A stretch of DNA of 64,000 bases, taken from Kribbella sp. CA-293567 (GTDB lineage Bacteria; Actinomycetota; Actinomycetes; Propionibacteriales; Kribbellaceae). How positions within the stretch are numbered: the first letter of the stretch is position 1; each line of letters begins with the position of its first letter. The notes under the pieces are model-generated. The model ran no database searches and had not been told where the DNA came from. It saw only the letters and a program-made list of their open reading frames with translations. Of this stretch, positions 49,013-57,181 are shown piece after piece. The stretch spans positions 4,402,001 through 4,466,000 of the forward strand of contig NZ_CP114065.1 in NCBI RefSeq assembly GCF_027627575.1, in the 5' to 3' direction. Position numbers and translations under genes: made by a program.

Positions 49013-49294
49013 CTAGCGACCGGCAACCACCGGGTTCGCGTGGGCGGCGTACCAGGGGATGACGTTGGGCCAGAAGTAGAAGGCCTTGTCGCCGTTGGAA
49101 ACGAGGGTCTGCTCGACGGTGACCCGGGTCCCACCCTTGGAGGGGGCGAAGCGGATCTCGGTCTCCGTGTCGTCCACGGAGCTGCGGTAGGCGAAGCGAG
49201 CGCCGGGCTCCCAGGCGGTGATCTGGCCGATCTCGAGGACGTCCTCGGCGACGGTGGCGACCTCGACTGTTGCTGAAGCTGATTGTTCGGTCAT
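49013..49294 (-). CDS. Short SRPBCC/AHSA1-type protein, N-terminally reduced
   Basis: A 93-residue protein coupled to the ArsR gene (ATGA, 49291-49294) with GAAGGAG upstream. ITAWEPGARFAYRSSVDDTE, TEIRFAPSKGGTRVTVEQTL and FYFWPNVIPWYAAH match the second half of AHSA1/polyketide-cyclase-like START folds, which usually run to ~140-160 residues. The first helix-grip strands are missing. It is either a genuinely short variant or a deletion product; ArsR-AHSA1 pairs of this type are common. Confidence 0.7.
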   Translation of the reverse strand: MTEQSASATVEVATVAEDVLEIGQITAWEPGARFAYRSSVDDTETEIRFAPSKGGTRVTVEQTLVSNGDKAFYFWPNVIPWYAAHANPVVAGR

Positions 49295-49623
49295 GGCTTC
49301 TCCTTCTGCTCGACATGCTTCTTGAAGGCGCCGAGTTGTTCCTGCCAGTGCGCCTGGAGCTGATCCAGCCACGCCTGTACTGCGACGACCGGCTCGGGGC
49401 GCAGGCGGAAGACCCGCAACCGGGCATCGTCGGGGACCCGCTCGTCGGTGATCAGGTCGGCCGCGAGCAGGATCCGGAGGTGGCGGCTCATGGCCGGAGC
49501 CGATGAACCGGTGGCCGCCGCGAGCTCGCCGGCGCGCTGGGGGCCCTCCCCTAGCAACCGCACGACGTGCCGGCGCGTCGGATCGGCCAGCACTTCGAAG
49601 AAACGGTCGACCTCATCTACCAT
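49291..49623 (-). CDS. ArsR-family winged-helix regulator
   Basis: A 110-residue regulator with ADPTRRHVVRLLGEGPQRAG, recognition region SSAPAMSRHLRILLAADLIT and beta-wing RVFRLRPEP. The metal-binding Cys of ArsR/SmtB are absent, as in the subgroup paired with AHSA1 genes. It is the first gene of an ArsR-SRPBCC-VOC operon and probably autoregulates through the inverted repeat immediately upstream. Confidence 0.88.
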   Translation of the reverse strand: MVDEVDRFFEVLADPTRRHVVRLLGEGPQRAGELAAATGSSAPAMSRHLRILLAADLITDERVPDDARLRVFRLRPEPVVAVQAWLDQLQAHWQEQLGAFKKHVEQKEKP

Positions 49624-49628
49624 GCGTT

Positions 49629-49654
49629 AATAGTTGCATTCCCCGTTAACTATT
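49629..49654. promoter_or_regulatory. Inverted repeat upstream of ArsR gene
   Basis: AATAGTT (49629-49635) and AACTATT (49648-49654) form perfect 7-bp arms around a 12-bp spacer in an AT-rich patch, beginning six bases from the ArsR start codon. This is a likely ArsR operator overlapping the promoter. Confidence 0.65.
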
Positions 49655-49726
49655 GGCAAGCGGTGGTTGTCCGGACGACGCACTAAAGTGAGCGGGCCAG
49701 TTGCCCGACGGGCCGAAAGGAATTCT

Positions 49727-51835
49727 GTGGTTCAGCACACCCGGAGAGTGCGGGTTCTCGACGTTCTCGGCGCCGACCGACCCTGGCAGGTGCCGGACGA
49801 GTGGCTGGTCGGCGTCCGCGACCGGCTGCGAGCCTGGGGTGAGGACCCGAAGGCGTTGCGCCCGGGGGTCTTTCCGGACTTCGTCGAGGAGACGCCCGCC
49901 GCGGTCTGGTTCGCTCATCAGGTCGCGCCGCTGCTGGCCGGCTGGATTCCGGTGCTGCACGGCGACTACGCCGATCTCTCCCCCGCGCTGACCCGGGACT
50001 TCCACCGGCCGACCGCCCGTTTCGGTGGCGACGGCCATCGAGTGCAGGTGGCCGCGACGGACTGGCCGCTGCTCGTGGTCTCCGGCGCGCGGAGTTTCGA
50101 CACAGCGGGGCGGCTGCAAGCGCTGCAGCTGTCTCGTGACGTCGCAAGTCTGTTCGTCGACGCTCCTCCTCTGGCAGCGCGGGCCAAGGCACTGCTGGCC
50201 GGCTACAACCGGGTGCTGGCGGACCGCGAGGCAACCCGGATGCACGTCGAGGCCGACTACGACACGATCGTCCAGTTCTGGCGTACGACGGTGCTTAGCG
50301 AGGCTGAGCGCGCAGTACTGCCTGAACTGGCCGGGCCCGCAGCGGCCCTGCGGTACTCGCTCGACACCCTGCGCGACGCGCACGGCAAGTTGTCGGCGGT
50401 GGTCGCGGACAATCCTGCGCTCGACTTCTCGCAGTTGCTCGCGCGGCTGATCCGGGCCGCTGGGCTCAGTGGCCAGCCGCCGGCCGTGGGGCAGATCCTC
50501 GGGGTTGCCGGCTGGGATGTCGAGCACGCGCTGGCCGACCTGCGGCGTGGTTTCGATCCGCAGGTGTGGTCCAGCAGCAACGTCGCCTGGCTGGAGCGTG
50601 CGATCGAGCAGGATCAGGAGCTGCTCGCGCGGTCCTGGGCGGCCGCGGCGACCCGGGTGACGGTCCACTTGTCCGGCGTACTGGAGAGCGGGCCTTGGCC
50701 GGACCCCGAGGTACCGGATCTCGGCGCGATCTTCCGGCTTCTCGATCGGTCGCAAGAGGCGGTGACGGACGAGGCCGCCGACGCGGAGGCGATCGTGCTG
50801 ACCCCGCCGACGGGTCCGCTGACCCATACCTGGGGTTCGAACGCTGCTCCCCCGCCGCCGGTGGCCGAGGTCGAGGCGGCGGCGCCGACTGCCGCCGTAC
50901 CGGCTCCGCTCGAGGTCACCACGGTCTCGCCCCCGCCCGCCGCGACCGAGGCGGATGACTTCGTGGCTCCCGAGCCGATGGCCGGCGACGACGCGCTCGC
51001 CGAGCTTGAGGCGCTGATCGGGCTGGAGTCGATCAAGGAGGCCGTCCGCAAGATGGTGGCCGAGATCCAGACCAACCAGCGCCGCAAGGAGTTCGGGCTG
51101 CCGATCCAGGAGCGCGCCCGGCACATGGTGTTCGTGGGCAAGCCCGGTACGGCGAAGACCACGATCGCGCGGCTGCTGGCCAAGGTCTACAAGCAGCTCG
51201 GCGTACTGGAGACCGGGCACGTGGTCGAGGTCGACCGGTCCGACCTGGTCGGTTCCGGCGTCGGCACCACCGCCCCGATGACGGCGGCCAAGTTCCGCGA
51301 GGCGCTCGGCGGCGTGCTGTTCGTCGACGAGGCCTACACGCTGGTCCCGGACAGCAACCCCGGCGACTACGGCCTGGAAGCGGTCGCGACGCTGCTGAAG
51401 ATGATGGAGGACCACCGCGACGAGTGCGTCGTCATCGTGGCCGGCTACCACCGCGAGATGCAGCGGTTCCTGGACTCCAACCCAGGCCTGGCGTCGCGGT
51501 TCCCGAAGCTGCTGTCGTTCAGCGAGTACAGCACCGATCAGCTGATCGCCATCTTCGCGCTGCAGGCCAGGCAGAAGGGCATGATCCACAACGACGAGGT
51601 GCTGGCCGCCGTACGCCGCAACATCCCGGCCGCGCCACGCGGCCACAACTTCGGCAACGGCCGCTTCATCCGCAACCTGCTCGAAGAGGCGATCTCCAAC
51701 CAGGCCACCCGGCTCAGCCGCCGCGACCCCGCGACCCTGACCGAGCGCGATCTGCGCGAGATCCTGCCCGAGGACGTGAAGTCGGCCGGGTCGATGCGCG
51801 CCGAGGACTACCTGCTGCAGAAGCCGGGCACCTGA
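49727..51835 (+). CDS. CbbX/EccA-type AAA+ ATPase with uncharacterised N-terminal half
   Basis: A 702-residue protein. The C-terminal ~280 residues are a CbxX/CfxQ-class AAA+ domain: LIGLESIKEAVRKMVAEIQT, Walker A FVGKPGTAKTT (~470), pore-like GSGVGTTAPMTAAKFREA, Walker B VLFVDEAYTL (~530) and the Arg-finger/sensor region SRFPKLLSF. Residues 1-~330 are helical and match no family I can name, followed by a Pro/Ala/Glu-rich linker. Related ATPases remodel Rubisco or serve type VII secretion (EccA), but no ESX genes are nearby. GTG 49727 follows GAAAGGA. Confidence 0.82.
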   Translation: MVQHTRRVRVLDVLGADRPWQVPDEWLVGVRDRLRAWGEDPKALRPGVFPDFVEETPAAVWFAHQVAPLLAGWIPVLHGDYADLSPALTRDFHRPTARFGGDGHRVQVAATDWPLLVVSGARSFDTAGRLQALQLSRDVASLFVDAPPLAARAKALLAGYNRVLADREATRMHVEADYDTIVQFWRTTVLSEAERAVLPELAGPAAALRYSLDTLRDAHGKLSAVVADNPALDFSQLLARLIRAAGLSGQPPAVGQILGVAGWDVEHALADLRRGFDPQVWSSSNVAWLERAIEQDQELLARSWAAAATRVTVHLSGVLESGPWPDPEVPDLGAIFRLLDRSQEAVTDEAADAEAIVLTPPTGPLTHTWGSNAAPPPPVAEVEAAAPTAAVPAPLEVTTVSPPPAATEADDFVAPEPMAGDDALAELEALIGLESIKEAVRKMVAEIQTNQRRKEFGLPIQERARHMVFVGKPGTAKTTIARLLAKVYKQLGVLETGHVVEVDRSDLVGSGVGTTAPMTAAKFREALGGVLFVDEAYTLVPDSNPGDYGLEAVATLLKMMEDHRDECVVIVAGYHREMQRFLDSNPGLASRFPKLLSFSEYSTDQLIAIFALQARQKGMIHNDEVLAAVRRNIPAAPRGHNFGNGRFIRNLLEEAISNQATRLSRRDPATLTERDLREILPEDVKSAGSMRAEDYLLQKPGT

Positions 51836-51933
51836 TCCGGCTCGGCCACCACGTGCGGCGAGGTCAGCGGCGGGGCTGGACGCGAAGGAAAACCAGTAGA
51901 CAGCCGAGTGTGCTCTTCAGCAGGCTGCTGGAG

Positions 51934-52671
51934 ATGACCAGCAGCGAAGTGTGGGACGAGGACACAGCGGCGCGGTACGACGAGTCGTCGGCCGGGATGT
52001 TCGCGCCGGAGGTGATCGAACCGACGGTCGACTTCCTGGCCGGGCTCGCCGGGACAGGGCGGGCGCTGGAGTTCGCGATCGGGACCGGGCGGGTGGCCGT
52101 TCCGCTTCTCGCGCGCGGCGTTCCGGTGACCGGGATCGAGCTGTCCGACCCGATGGTGGCTCAGTTGCGGCAGAAGGTCGACGAGGCCACACTGCCCGTG
52201 GCGCTGGGCGACATGGCGACGACGGAGGTGGCCGGCGAGTTCGACTTGGTCTATCTCGTCTTCAACAGCATCTCCAACCTCCGCACGCAGGCCGAGCAGG
52301 TCGAGTGTTTCCGCAACGCGGCCCGGCATCTGCGACCTGGTGGGCGATTCGTGATCGAGCTCTGGGTCCCGGCGATCCGGCGGATGCCTCCCGGGCAGAC
52401 GGCGGTGCCGATGACGCTCGGAGACAGCGGGCATCTGATCTTCGACACGTACGACCTGGCTACGCAGGCTTGTATGTCGCATCACTATTTCCATGACGCT
52501 GACGGGACCACGCGGTACGGGTCCGGGAGCTTCCGGTACATCTGGCCCGCCGAGTGCGATCTGATGGCCCAACTGGCCGGGATGGAACTGGAGGGCCGGT
52601 ACGCCGATTGGCAGCGGGGCGCGTTCACGTCGGAGAGCGAGAGCCACGTCTCGGTCTGGCGAAAGGCCTAG
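51934..52671 (+). CDS. Class I SAM-dependent methyltransferase
   Basis: A 245-residue methyltransferase with ALEFAIGTGRVAVPLLARGV (motif I), VTGIELSDPMVAQLRQK (motif II), VALGDMATTEVAGEFDLVYL and a C-terminal beta-rich cap ending HVSVWRKA. This fold is common in small-molecule methyltransferases of actinobacteria. The start could be ATG 51934 or GTG 51910 in the same frame. No operon partner; substrate unknown. Confidence 0.8.
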   Translation: MTSSEVWDEDTAARYDESSAGMFAPEVIEPTVDFLAGLAGTGRALEFAIGTGRVAVPLLARGVPVTGIELSDPMVAQLRQKVDEATLPVALGDMATTEVAGEFDLVYLVFNSISNLRTQAEQVECFRNAARHLRPGGRFVIELWVPAIRRMPPGQTAVPMTLGDSGHLIFDTYDLATQACMSHHYFHDADGTTRYGSGSFRYIWPAECDLMAQLAGMELEGRYADWQRGAFTSESESHVSVWRKA

Positions 52672-52679
52672 GAGCAGTC

Positions 52680-53636
52680 TCAATGAGCGGCGTAGTGCGC
52701 GGCCAGTAGGTCGGTCCCCCAGTCGTTGCGAAGGTCTCGCCAGACCGAGTGGATGTGGTTGGCGTTGTCCTGGGTGTTGTCGTACTCCGCCAGGAACGTG
52801 GGCCCGGCGATCGAGTAGTAGTGGCCGTCGCCGGGCTCCTGGGCGCCTGCCCAGGCGAAGGTGAGGCGTTCGATGCCGTGCTCGGTGATGTCCTGCCAGG
52901 TCTGCAGTCCGATCGGGCCGGCGGCTCGGCCGATGTACTGACCGATGAGCAGGCTGAAGAGCTGGCGTTGCTCGGGCGTCAGTTCGCCGTACGGCAGACC
53001 GCGCAGCAGCACCGCGGGGTCAGCGACAGGGTCGAAGCGCGTGAGGATGTCGCTGGGCGCCTCGTCCGACACGACGGCGAGTGAGCGCTGCCCGGGCTCC
53101 AGCGAATGCAGCAGCGCGAAGCCCAGGTCCTGCTCGTCGGCCAGCGTCCGCAGTCCGCTGTGCGGTCCGGACAGCACCATCGCCGGCTCGGCACCGAAGA
53201 ACTGCGGCGTGAACCCGACGGCGCCGGCAACGAACGTCACATGCAGAGCGAGGTGGTGGCCGTTGATCCGCCAGGCCCACGGCTCGAAGCCGGCCGGGTC
53301 ACCCAGCACGCGCAAAAAGTACCGCTGGTCGGACGCTACGTCGACCGATGACCCCGGCATGGCCTGCGGAAGCCCGCGCCGGATCGCCTCGGTCAGCAGC
53401 ACCGCCCGCGCGTCAGCAAGCCCGCGCTCGCTCAGAGCGATCTCCAGCAACCGGAACGCCAGCAGCCGTTGCTCGACCGACAACTCCCCCAGCGTCAGCC
53501 CGGGCCGGTCACCCGGCAGATACGTCCAGACCTGGTGATCAGGCGTGTCGAACGGCGCGCCGATCTTCGCTCGCTGCCCGTCGTCCAGGCTCGCCAACAG
53601 CTCGATCGCCGCGGCGCGGGACTGTTCTACCACCAT
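52680..53636 (-). CDS. DUF3500-family protein
   Basis: A 318-residue protein of the DUF3500 family, with WTYLPGDRPGLTLGELSVEQ, QRYFLRVLGDPAGFEPWAWR, INGHHLALHVTFVAG, FAWAGAQEPGDGHYYSIAGP and FLAEYDNTQDNANHIHSVWR. The His-rich INGHHL and NHIHS motifs suggest a metal site, but no activity is established for the family. Its ATG overlaps the end of the phosphatase gene by 10 bp, so they are co-translated. Confidence 0.82.
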   Translation of the reverse strand: MVVEQSRAAAIELLASLDDGQRAKIGAPFDTPDHQVWTYLPGDRPGLTLGELSVEQRLLAFRLLEIALSERGLADARAVLLTEAIRRGLPQAMPGSSVDVASDQRYFLRVLGDPAGFEPWAWRINGHHLALHVTFVAGAVGFTPQFFGAEPAMVLSGPHSGLRTLADEQDLGFALLHSLEPGQRSLAVVSDEAPSDILTRFDPVADPAVLLRGLPYGELTPEQRQLFSLLIGQYIGRAAGPIGLQTWQDITEHGIERLTFAWAGAQEPGDGHYYSIAGPTFLAEYDNTQDNANHIHSVWRDLRNDWGTDLLAAHYAAH

Positions 53637-54286
53637 GCGGAGCGCTCCCGTTCGGTCGGTGCGTGCTGGGTCCATTGCTCGAACGGACGATCCAGTTTGT
53701 AGCGGAAATCCGGCTGGCGCAGCAACACGCGGGTCTCGGCGTTGTCCGGGTTGCGCAGCGTCTCGAAGAACTTCACCGACCAGTGGAACCATCGCATGCA
53801 GAACAACCGCATCGTCAGCCCGTGCGAGACCAGCAGCACGTTCCGCGGCGAGTCCGGCGTTTCGAAGTCCCGGTGCATCGTCTCCAGGAAACTCGACACC
53901 CGGTCGTACACGTCGGACCCGGACTCACCGTGGGTGAACCGGTAGAAGAAATGCCCGTAGGAGTCCCGCAGCGCTTCCTGCCGGACGATGTCCTCGGTGT
54001 CCTGGAAGTTCGCCCAGTCCTGTTCACGCAGCCGCGGTTCCTCGCGGGCCAGCCCGATCAGATCGTCCAGCCCGAGCGAGTCGAGCGTCTGCAGGGCCCG
54101 TAGGTACGGCGAGACGTAGACCCGCACCGGCTCGCCCTCGAAGAGCTCCCGCAGGTTCTTGCCCGCCTCGGCCGCCTGCTCGTGCCCGCGCGCGGTGAGC
54201 GGGACGGCGTGGTCCGGCACCGTCTCGTAGATCTTCTTGTCCACGTTCGCCGCGGACTCGCCGTGCCTGATCAGCGCGATCCGCAT
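53627..54286 (-). CDS. Histidine phosphatase (phosphoglycerate mutase-like)
   Basis: A 219-residue branch-1 histidine phosphatase with intact motifs: LIRHGESAANVD, VYVSPYLRALQTLDSL and LLVSHGLTMRLF. It follows cbiB by 11 bp, so an alpha-ribazole phosphatase (CobC) role is conceivable, but the Tyr/Phe-rich C-terminal part (FFYRFTHGESGSDVYDRV) is more like the general PhoE/YhfR-like group. Downstream coupling with a DUF3500 gene does not help the choice. Confidence 0.8.
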   Translation of the reverse strand: MRIALIRHGESAANVDKKIYETVPDHAVPLTARGHEQAAEAGKNLRELFEGEPVRVYVSPYLRALQTLDSLGLDDLIGLAREEPRLREQDWANFQDTEDIVRQEALRDSYGHFFYRFTHGESGSDVYDRVSSFLETMHRDFETPDSPRNVLLVSHGLTMRLFCMRWFHWSVKFFETLRNPDNAETRVLLRQPDFRYKLDRPFEQWTQHAPTERERSAWW

Positions 54287-54297
54287 CGGCCGCCGGC

Positions 54298-55242
54298 TCA
54301 GTTGCATGCCCGCTCCTCTCGCCGCGCCCAGGCCGGGCGCAACGCCAGGACTGCCGCAGTCACGGCCGCGGCGTACGAGACGCGCCGGGCAAGTGACGCC
54401 GTACGCCGGATGTCGCTCACCGAGGGCGGCAGCCCGTCGCCCAGCGTGCCCCGGTCCTCGACCTCGGCGCCGTACACGTTGGTGCCACCCAGCCGCAGGT
54501 CCAGCGCACCGGCGAACGCCGCCTCGACCGGCCCCGCGTTCGGGCTCGGATGTCCGGGCGCGTCCCGACGCCAGATCCGCCACGTCTCGTCCGGCCGACC
54601 CGACACCAGCCCGGTCAGTACTGCGCAAGCGCGCGCGGGCGCGAGGTTGACGAGATCGTCCAGCCGCGCCGAGGCCCACCCGAAATTCCGGTACCTCGCC
54701 GACTTGTAGCCGACCATCGCGTCCAGCGTGTTGGCCGCGCGATAGCCGATCAGCCCGGGAATCCCCAGCAGGCCACCCCAGAACAGCGGAGCAACGGTCG
54801 CGTCCGAAGTGTTCTCGGCGACCGACTCCACGGTGGCGCGGGCCAACTCGTCCGCGGACAGGTCGGTCGCGTCGCGGCTGCAGAGATAGCTGAGCCGCCC
54901 ACGCGCCGCCTCCAGCTCCTTGGCCTCCAGGAATCCGGCCATCACCTCGGCTTCGCGCTCGAGACTCCGCCCACCGAGCACCGCCCACGTAGCAGCGGCC
55001 GTCAGCAGGGTCCGGGCAACCGGCCGGCCGCTCGTGAGCCGCTCGGCGACCACACCACCGGCGACCATCGAACCCACCAGCACCCCCGCGTATGCCGTAC
55101 CGGCCGCGCGCGAGTCGGAGTACACCTTCGTCTCGAGCTTGCCGGCCAGCTGGCCGAAACCGGCGACCGGGTGGAACCGCCGGGGGTCGCCAAGCCAGCG
55201 GTCGGCGGCGAAACCCATCAGGAGACCTAGTGCTCTGGACAC
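54298..55242 (-). CDS. cbiB: Adenosylcobinamide-phosphate synthase
   Basis: A 314-residue membrane protein of the CbiB/CobD family: FAADRWLGDPRRFHPVAGFG at the N-terminus, LSYLCSRDATDLSADELARA, TVESVAENTSDATVAPLFWG, AANTLDAMVGYKSARYRNFG and SPNAGPVEAAFAGALDLRLG. It attaches the aminopropanol linker (or its phosphate) to cobyric acid. It lies 6.5 kb from the main cobalamin block, with no riboswitch seen in front of its GTG start. Confidence 0.93.
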   Translation of the reverse strand: MSRALGLLMGFAADRWLGDPRRFHPVAGFGQLAGKLETKVYSDSRAAGTAYAGVLVGSMVAGGVVAERLTSGRPVARTLLTAAATWAVLGGRSLEREAEVMAGFLEAKELEAARGRLSYLCSRDATDLSADELARATVESVAENTSDATVAPLFWGGLLGIPGLIGYRAANTLDAMVGYKSARYRNFGWASARLDDLVNLAPARACAVLTGLVSGRPDETWRIWRRDAPGHPSPNAGPVEAAFAGALDLRLGGTNVYGAEVEDRGTLGDGLPPSVSDIRRTASLARRVSYAAAVTAAVLALRPAWARREERACN

Positions 55243-55304
55243 GCCGGGAAGTCTGCCAGGCCCGGCAAGTTCAAGGACGGTCGCAGTGTGGAAGGGTGAC
55301 GGGC

Positions 55305-56117
55305 ATGGGAATCGCAGACCTTCTCGAAGGGGTCGCCGGGCGCGGCGAGTTCGGTGTCTGGCTGGGGCGGCTCGACGGCATCGCGGTTCTCCGTCACGAC
55401 GCGGAGCGGACGCACTACGCCGCGAGCACGATGAAGCTGCCGGTCGCGATCGCGATGATGCGCAAGGTCGAGGCGGGCGAGCTCAGGCTCGATCAGCCGG
55501 TCACCGTGCACAACGACTTCGCCTCCGCGGCGGGCGGCCGGTTCGGCGTGAACCCGGCCGAGGACGAGGCGCCGGCAACCTGGACGAAGCTGGGTGAGCC
55601 GGTCGAGCTCGGCTGGCTGGCGACGGAGATGATCACCAACTCGAGCAACCTGGCCACCGACCTGGTGCTGGAACAGACCGGGGTGGAGGCAGCGAACGCA
55701 GTACTGGCCGAGCACGGGTCCGGTGCCAGCGTCGTCCGCCGCGGCATCGACGACGCGGCCGCGCAGGCCGCCGGTATCAGCAACCTGATGGGCCCGGCCG
55801 ACTTCGCCGCCGTCTTGGTTGCAGTGGGCAACGACAAGAGCCCGGCCGGCGACCACGTCCGGGAGCTGCTCGCCGGCAACACCTGGAACGGCGAACTCCC
55901 CGCGCTGTTGCCGGCCGGGACCCGGGTCGAGCACAAGAACGGCTGGGACTCCCGGATCCGCCACGACGGCGGCATCATCCGGCCCGCTGACGCGGAGCCG
56001 TTCGTGGTGGTGGTCTGCACCACGTCCGACCTGCCCGATCCCGAGGCGCAGCAGCTGATCGCCGAGATCGCGGCCGAAGCCTGGACCCATCGGCACGATC
56101 TGGAGGCGATCCGGTGA
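55305..56117 (+). CDS. Class A beta-lactamase-fold serine hydrolase
   Basis: A 270-residue serine hydrolase without a signal peptide. SxxK is in YAASTMKLPVAIAM, the SxN-equivalent in ITNSSNLATDLVLE and the KTG-equivalent in VEHKNGWDSRIRHDGGI. Lacking export, it is more likely a cytoplasmic peptidase/amidase than a resistance enzyme. The stop overlaps the epimerase start (GTGA, 56114-56117), making it the first gene of a muropeptide operon. GAAGGG precedes ATG 55305. Confidence 0.83.
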   Translation: MGIADLLEGVAGRGEFGVWLGRLDGIAVLRHDAERTHYAASTMKLPVAIAMMRKVEAGELRLDQPVTVHNDFASAAGGRFGVNPAEDEAPATWTKLGEPVELGWLATEMITNSSNLATDLVLEQTGVEAANAVLAEHGSGASVVRRGIDDAAAQAAGISNLMGPADFAAVLVAVGNDKSPAGDHVRELLAGNTWNGELPALLPAGTRVEHKNGWDSRIRHDGGIIRPADAEPFVVVVCTTSDLPDPEAQQLIAEIAAEAWTHRHDLEAIR

Positions 56118-57181
56118 AGCTCACCACCCATCTGGTCTCCGCGCCACTGCACACCCCGTTCATCACGGCTCTGCGTACCGCGACGCACGCCGACTCACTG
56201 CTCGTCGAGCTCAGCGACGGCGAGTTGAGCGGCTGGGGTGAGGCGCCGCAGGTCTGGAAAGTCACCGGCGACTCGCTCGCCGGCGCTCAGGCATGTGTCG
56301 AAGGCCCGATCGCCGCGGCGCTGCAAGAACTCGAACCGGACGATTTCACCGAGGCGTTGCGGCGGATCCAGGGCGCCGTGCAGGGCAACTTCGGCGCGAA
56401 GGCCGCGGTGGACGTCGCGCTGCACGACCTGGCCGCACGGCGGCGAGGGCAGACCTTGCACGGCTTCCTCGGATCGACCACCACGACGGTGCGAACCGAC
56501 GTGACGCTGTCCGTCGGCGATCCGGAGTCGCTGGCGGCCGCCGCGGCCGCCCGGGTCGCGGACGGGTTCGACGTGCTGAAGATCAAGGTCGGCACCGGAG
56601 ACGCGAAGTCGGAGTTCGACCGGGTCCGGCGGGTGCGCGAGGCGATCGGGCCGGAGCCGAAGCTCCGTCTCGACGCCAATCAGGGCTGGACCCGGCGCGA
56701 CGCCGTCACCGCGATCCGGGCACTGGAGGACGCCGGCTGCGACATCGAACTGGTCGAGCAACCGGTGGTCGCGGCCGATCTGGAGGGGATGGCGTGGATC
56801 ACCGATCGGGTCAGTACGCCGATCCTGGCCGACGAGTCGGTGTACGGCGTCCGGGACCTGGTGGCGGTGATCCGGCACGGCGCTGCCGACCTGGTCAACG
56901 TGAAGCTCGCCAAGTGCGGAGGGCTCGGGCCGGGCCGGACCCTGCTGGAGCTGGCGCGTGAGCACGGTATCGGCGCGATCGTCGGCTCGATGATGGAGAG
57001 TCACGTGGGAATCGGCGCGGCGGCAGCGCTCGTGGCGGCGTACCCGACGACGGCGGTCAACGATCTGGACGCGGCGTGGTGGCTGAGGGAGGCGCCGGTG
57101 ACCGGCGGAGTGCGGTACGAGGGCTCGGTGATCCACCTGCCGACGGCGGCTGGACTGGGCGTGACAGGCTTGGCCTCATGA
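56114..57181 (+). CDS. L-Ala-D/L-Glu epimerase-type enolase-superfamily enzyme
   Basis: A 355-residue enolase-superfamily protein with the two general bases in LKIKVGTGD and VNVKLAKCGG, and metal ligands in LRLDANQGW, ELVEQPV and LADESVYG. The pattern (KxK ... K, DxN, E, D) is that of dipeptide epimerases (YkfB/YcjG) acting on L-Ala-D-Glu from murein. It overlaps both neighbours (GTGA in front, ATGA behind). The neighbouring NlpC/P60 gene strongly supports murein-peptide recycling. Confidence 0.88.
   Translation: MKLTTHLVSAPLHTPFITALRTATHADSLLVELSDGELSGWGEAPQVWKVTGDSLAGAQACVEGPIAAALQELEPDDFTEALRRIQGAVQGNFGAKAAVDVALHDLAARRRGQTLHGFLGSTTTTVRTDVTLSVGDPESLAAAAAARVADGFDVLKIKVGTGDAKSEFDRVRRVREAIGPEPKLRLDANQGWTRRDAVTAIRALEDAGCDIELVEQPVVAADLEGMAWITDRVSTPILADESVYGVRDLVAVIRHGAADLVNVKLAKCGGLGPGRTLLELAREHGIGAIVGSMMESHVGIGAAAALVAAYPTTAVNDLDAAWWLREAPVTGGVRYEGSVIHLPTAAGLGVTGLAS

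Noticed and set aside
53627..54286. Firm assignment as alpha-ribazole phosphatase CobC
   Set aside because: Only proximity to cbiB supports it; motifs are generic for histidine phosphatases.
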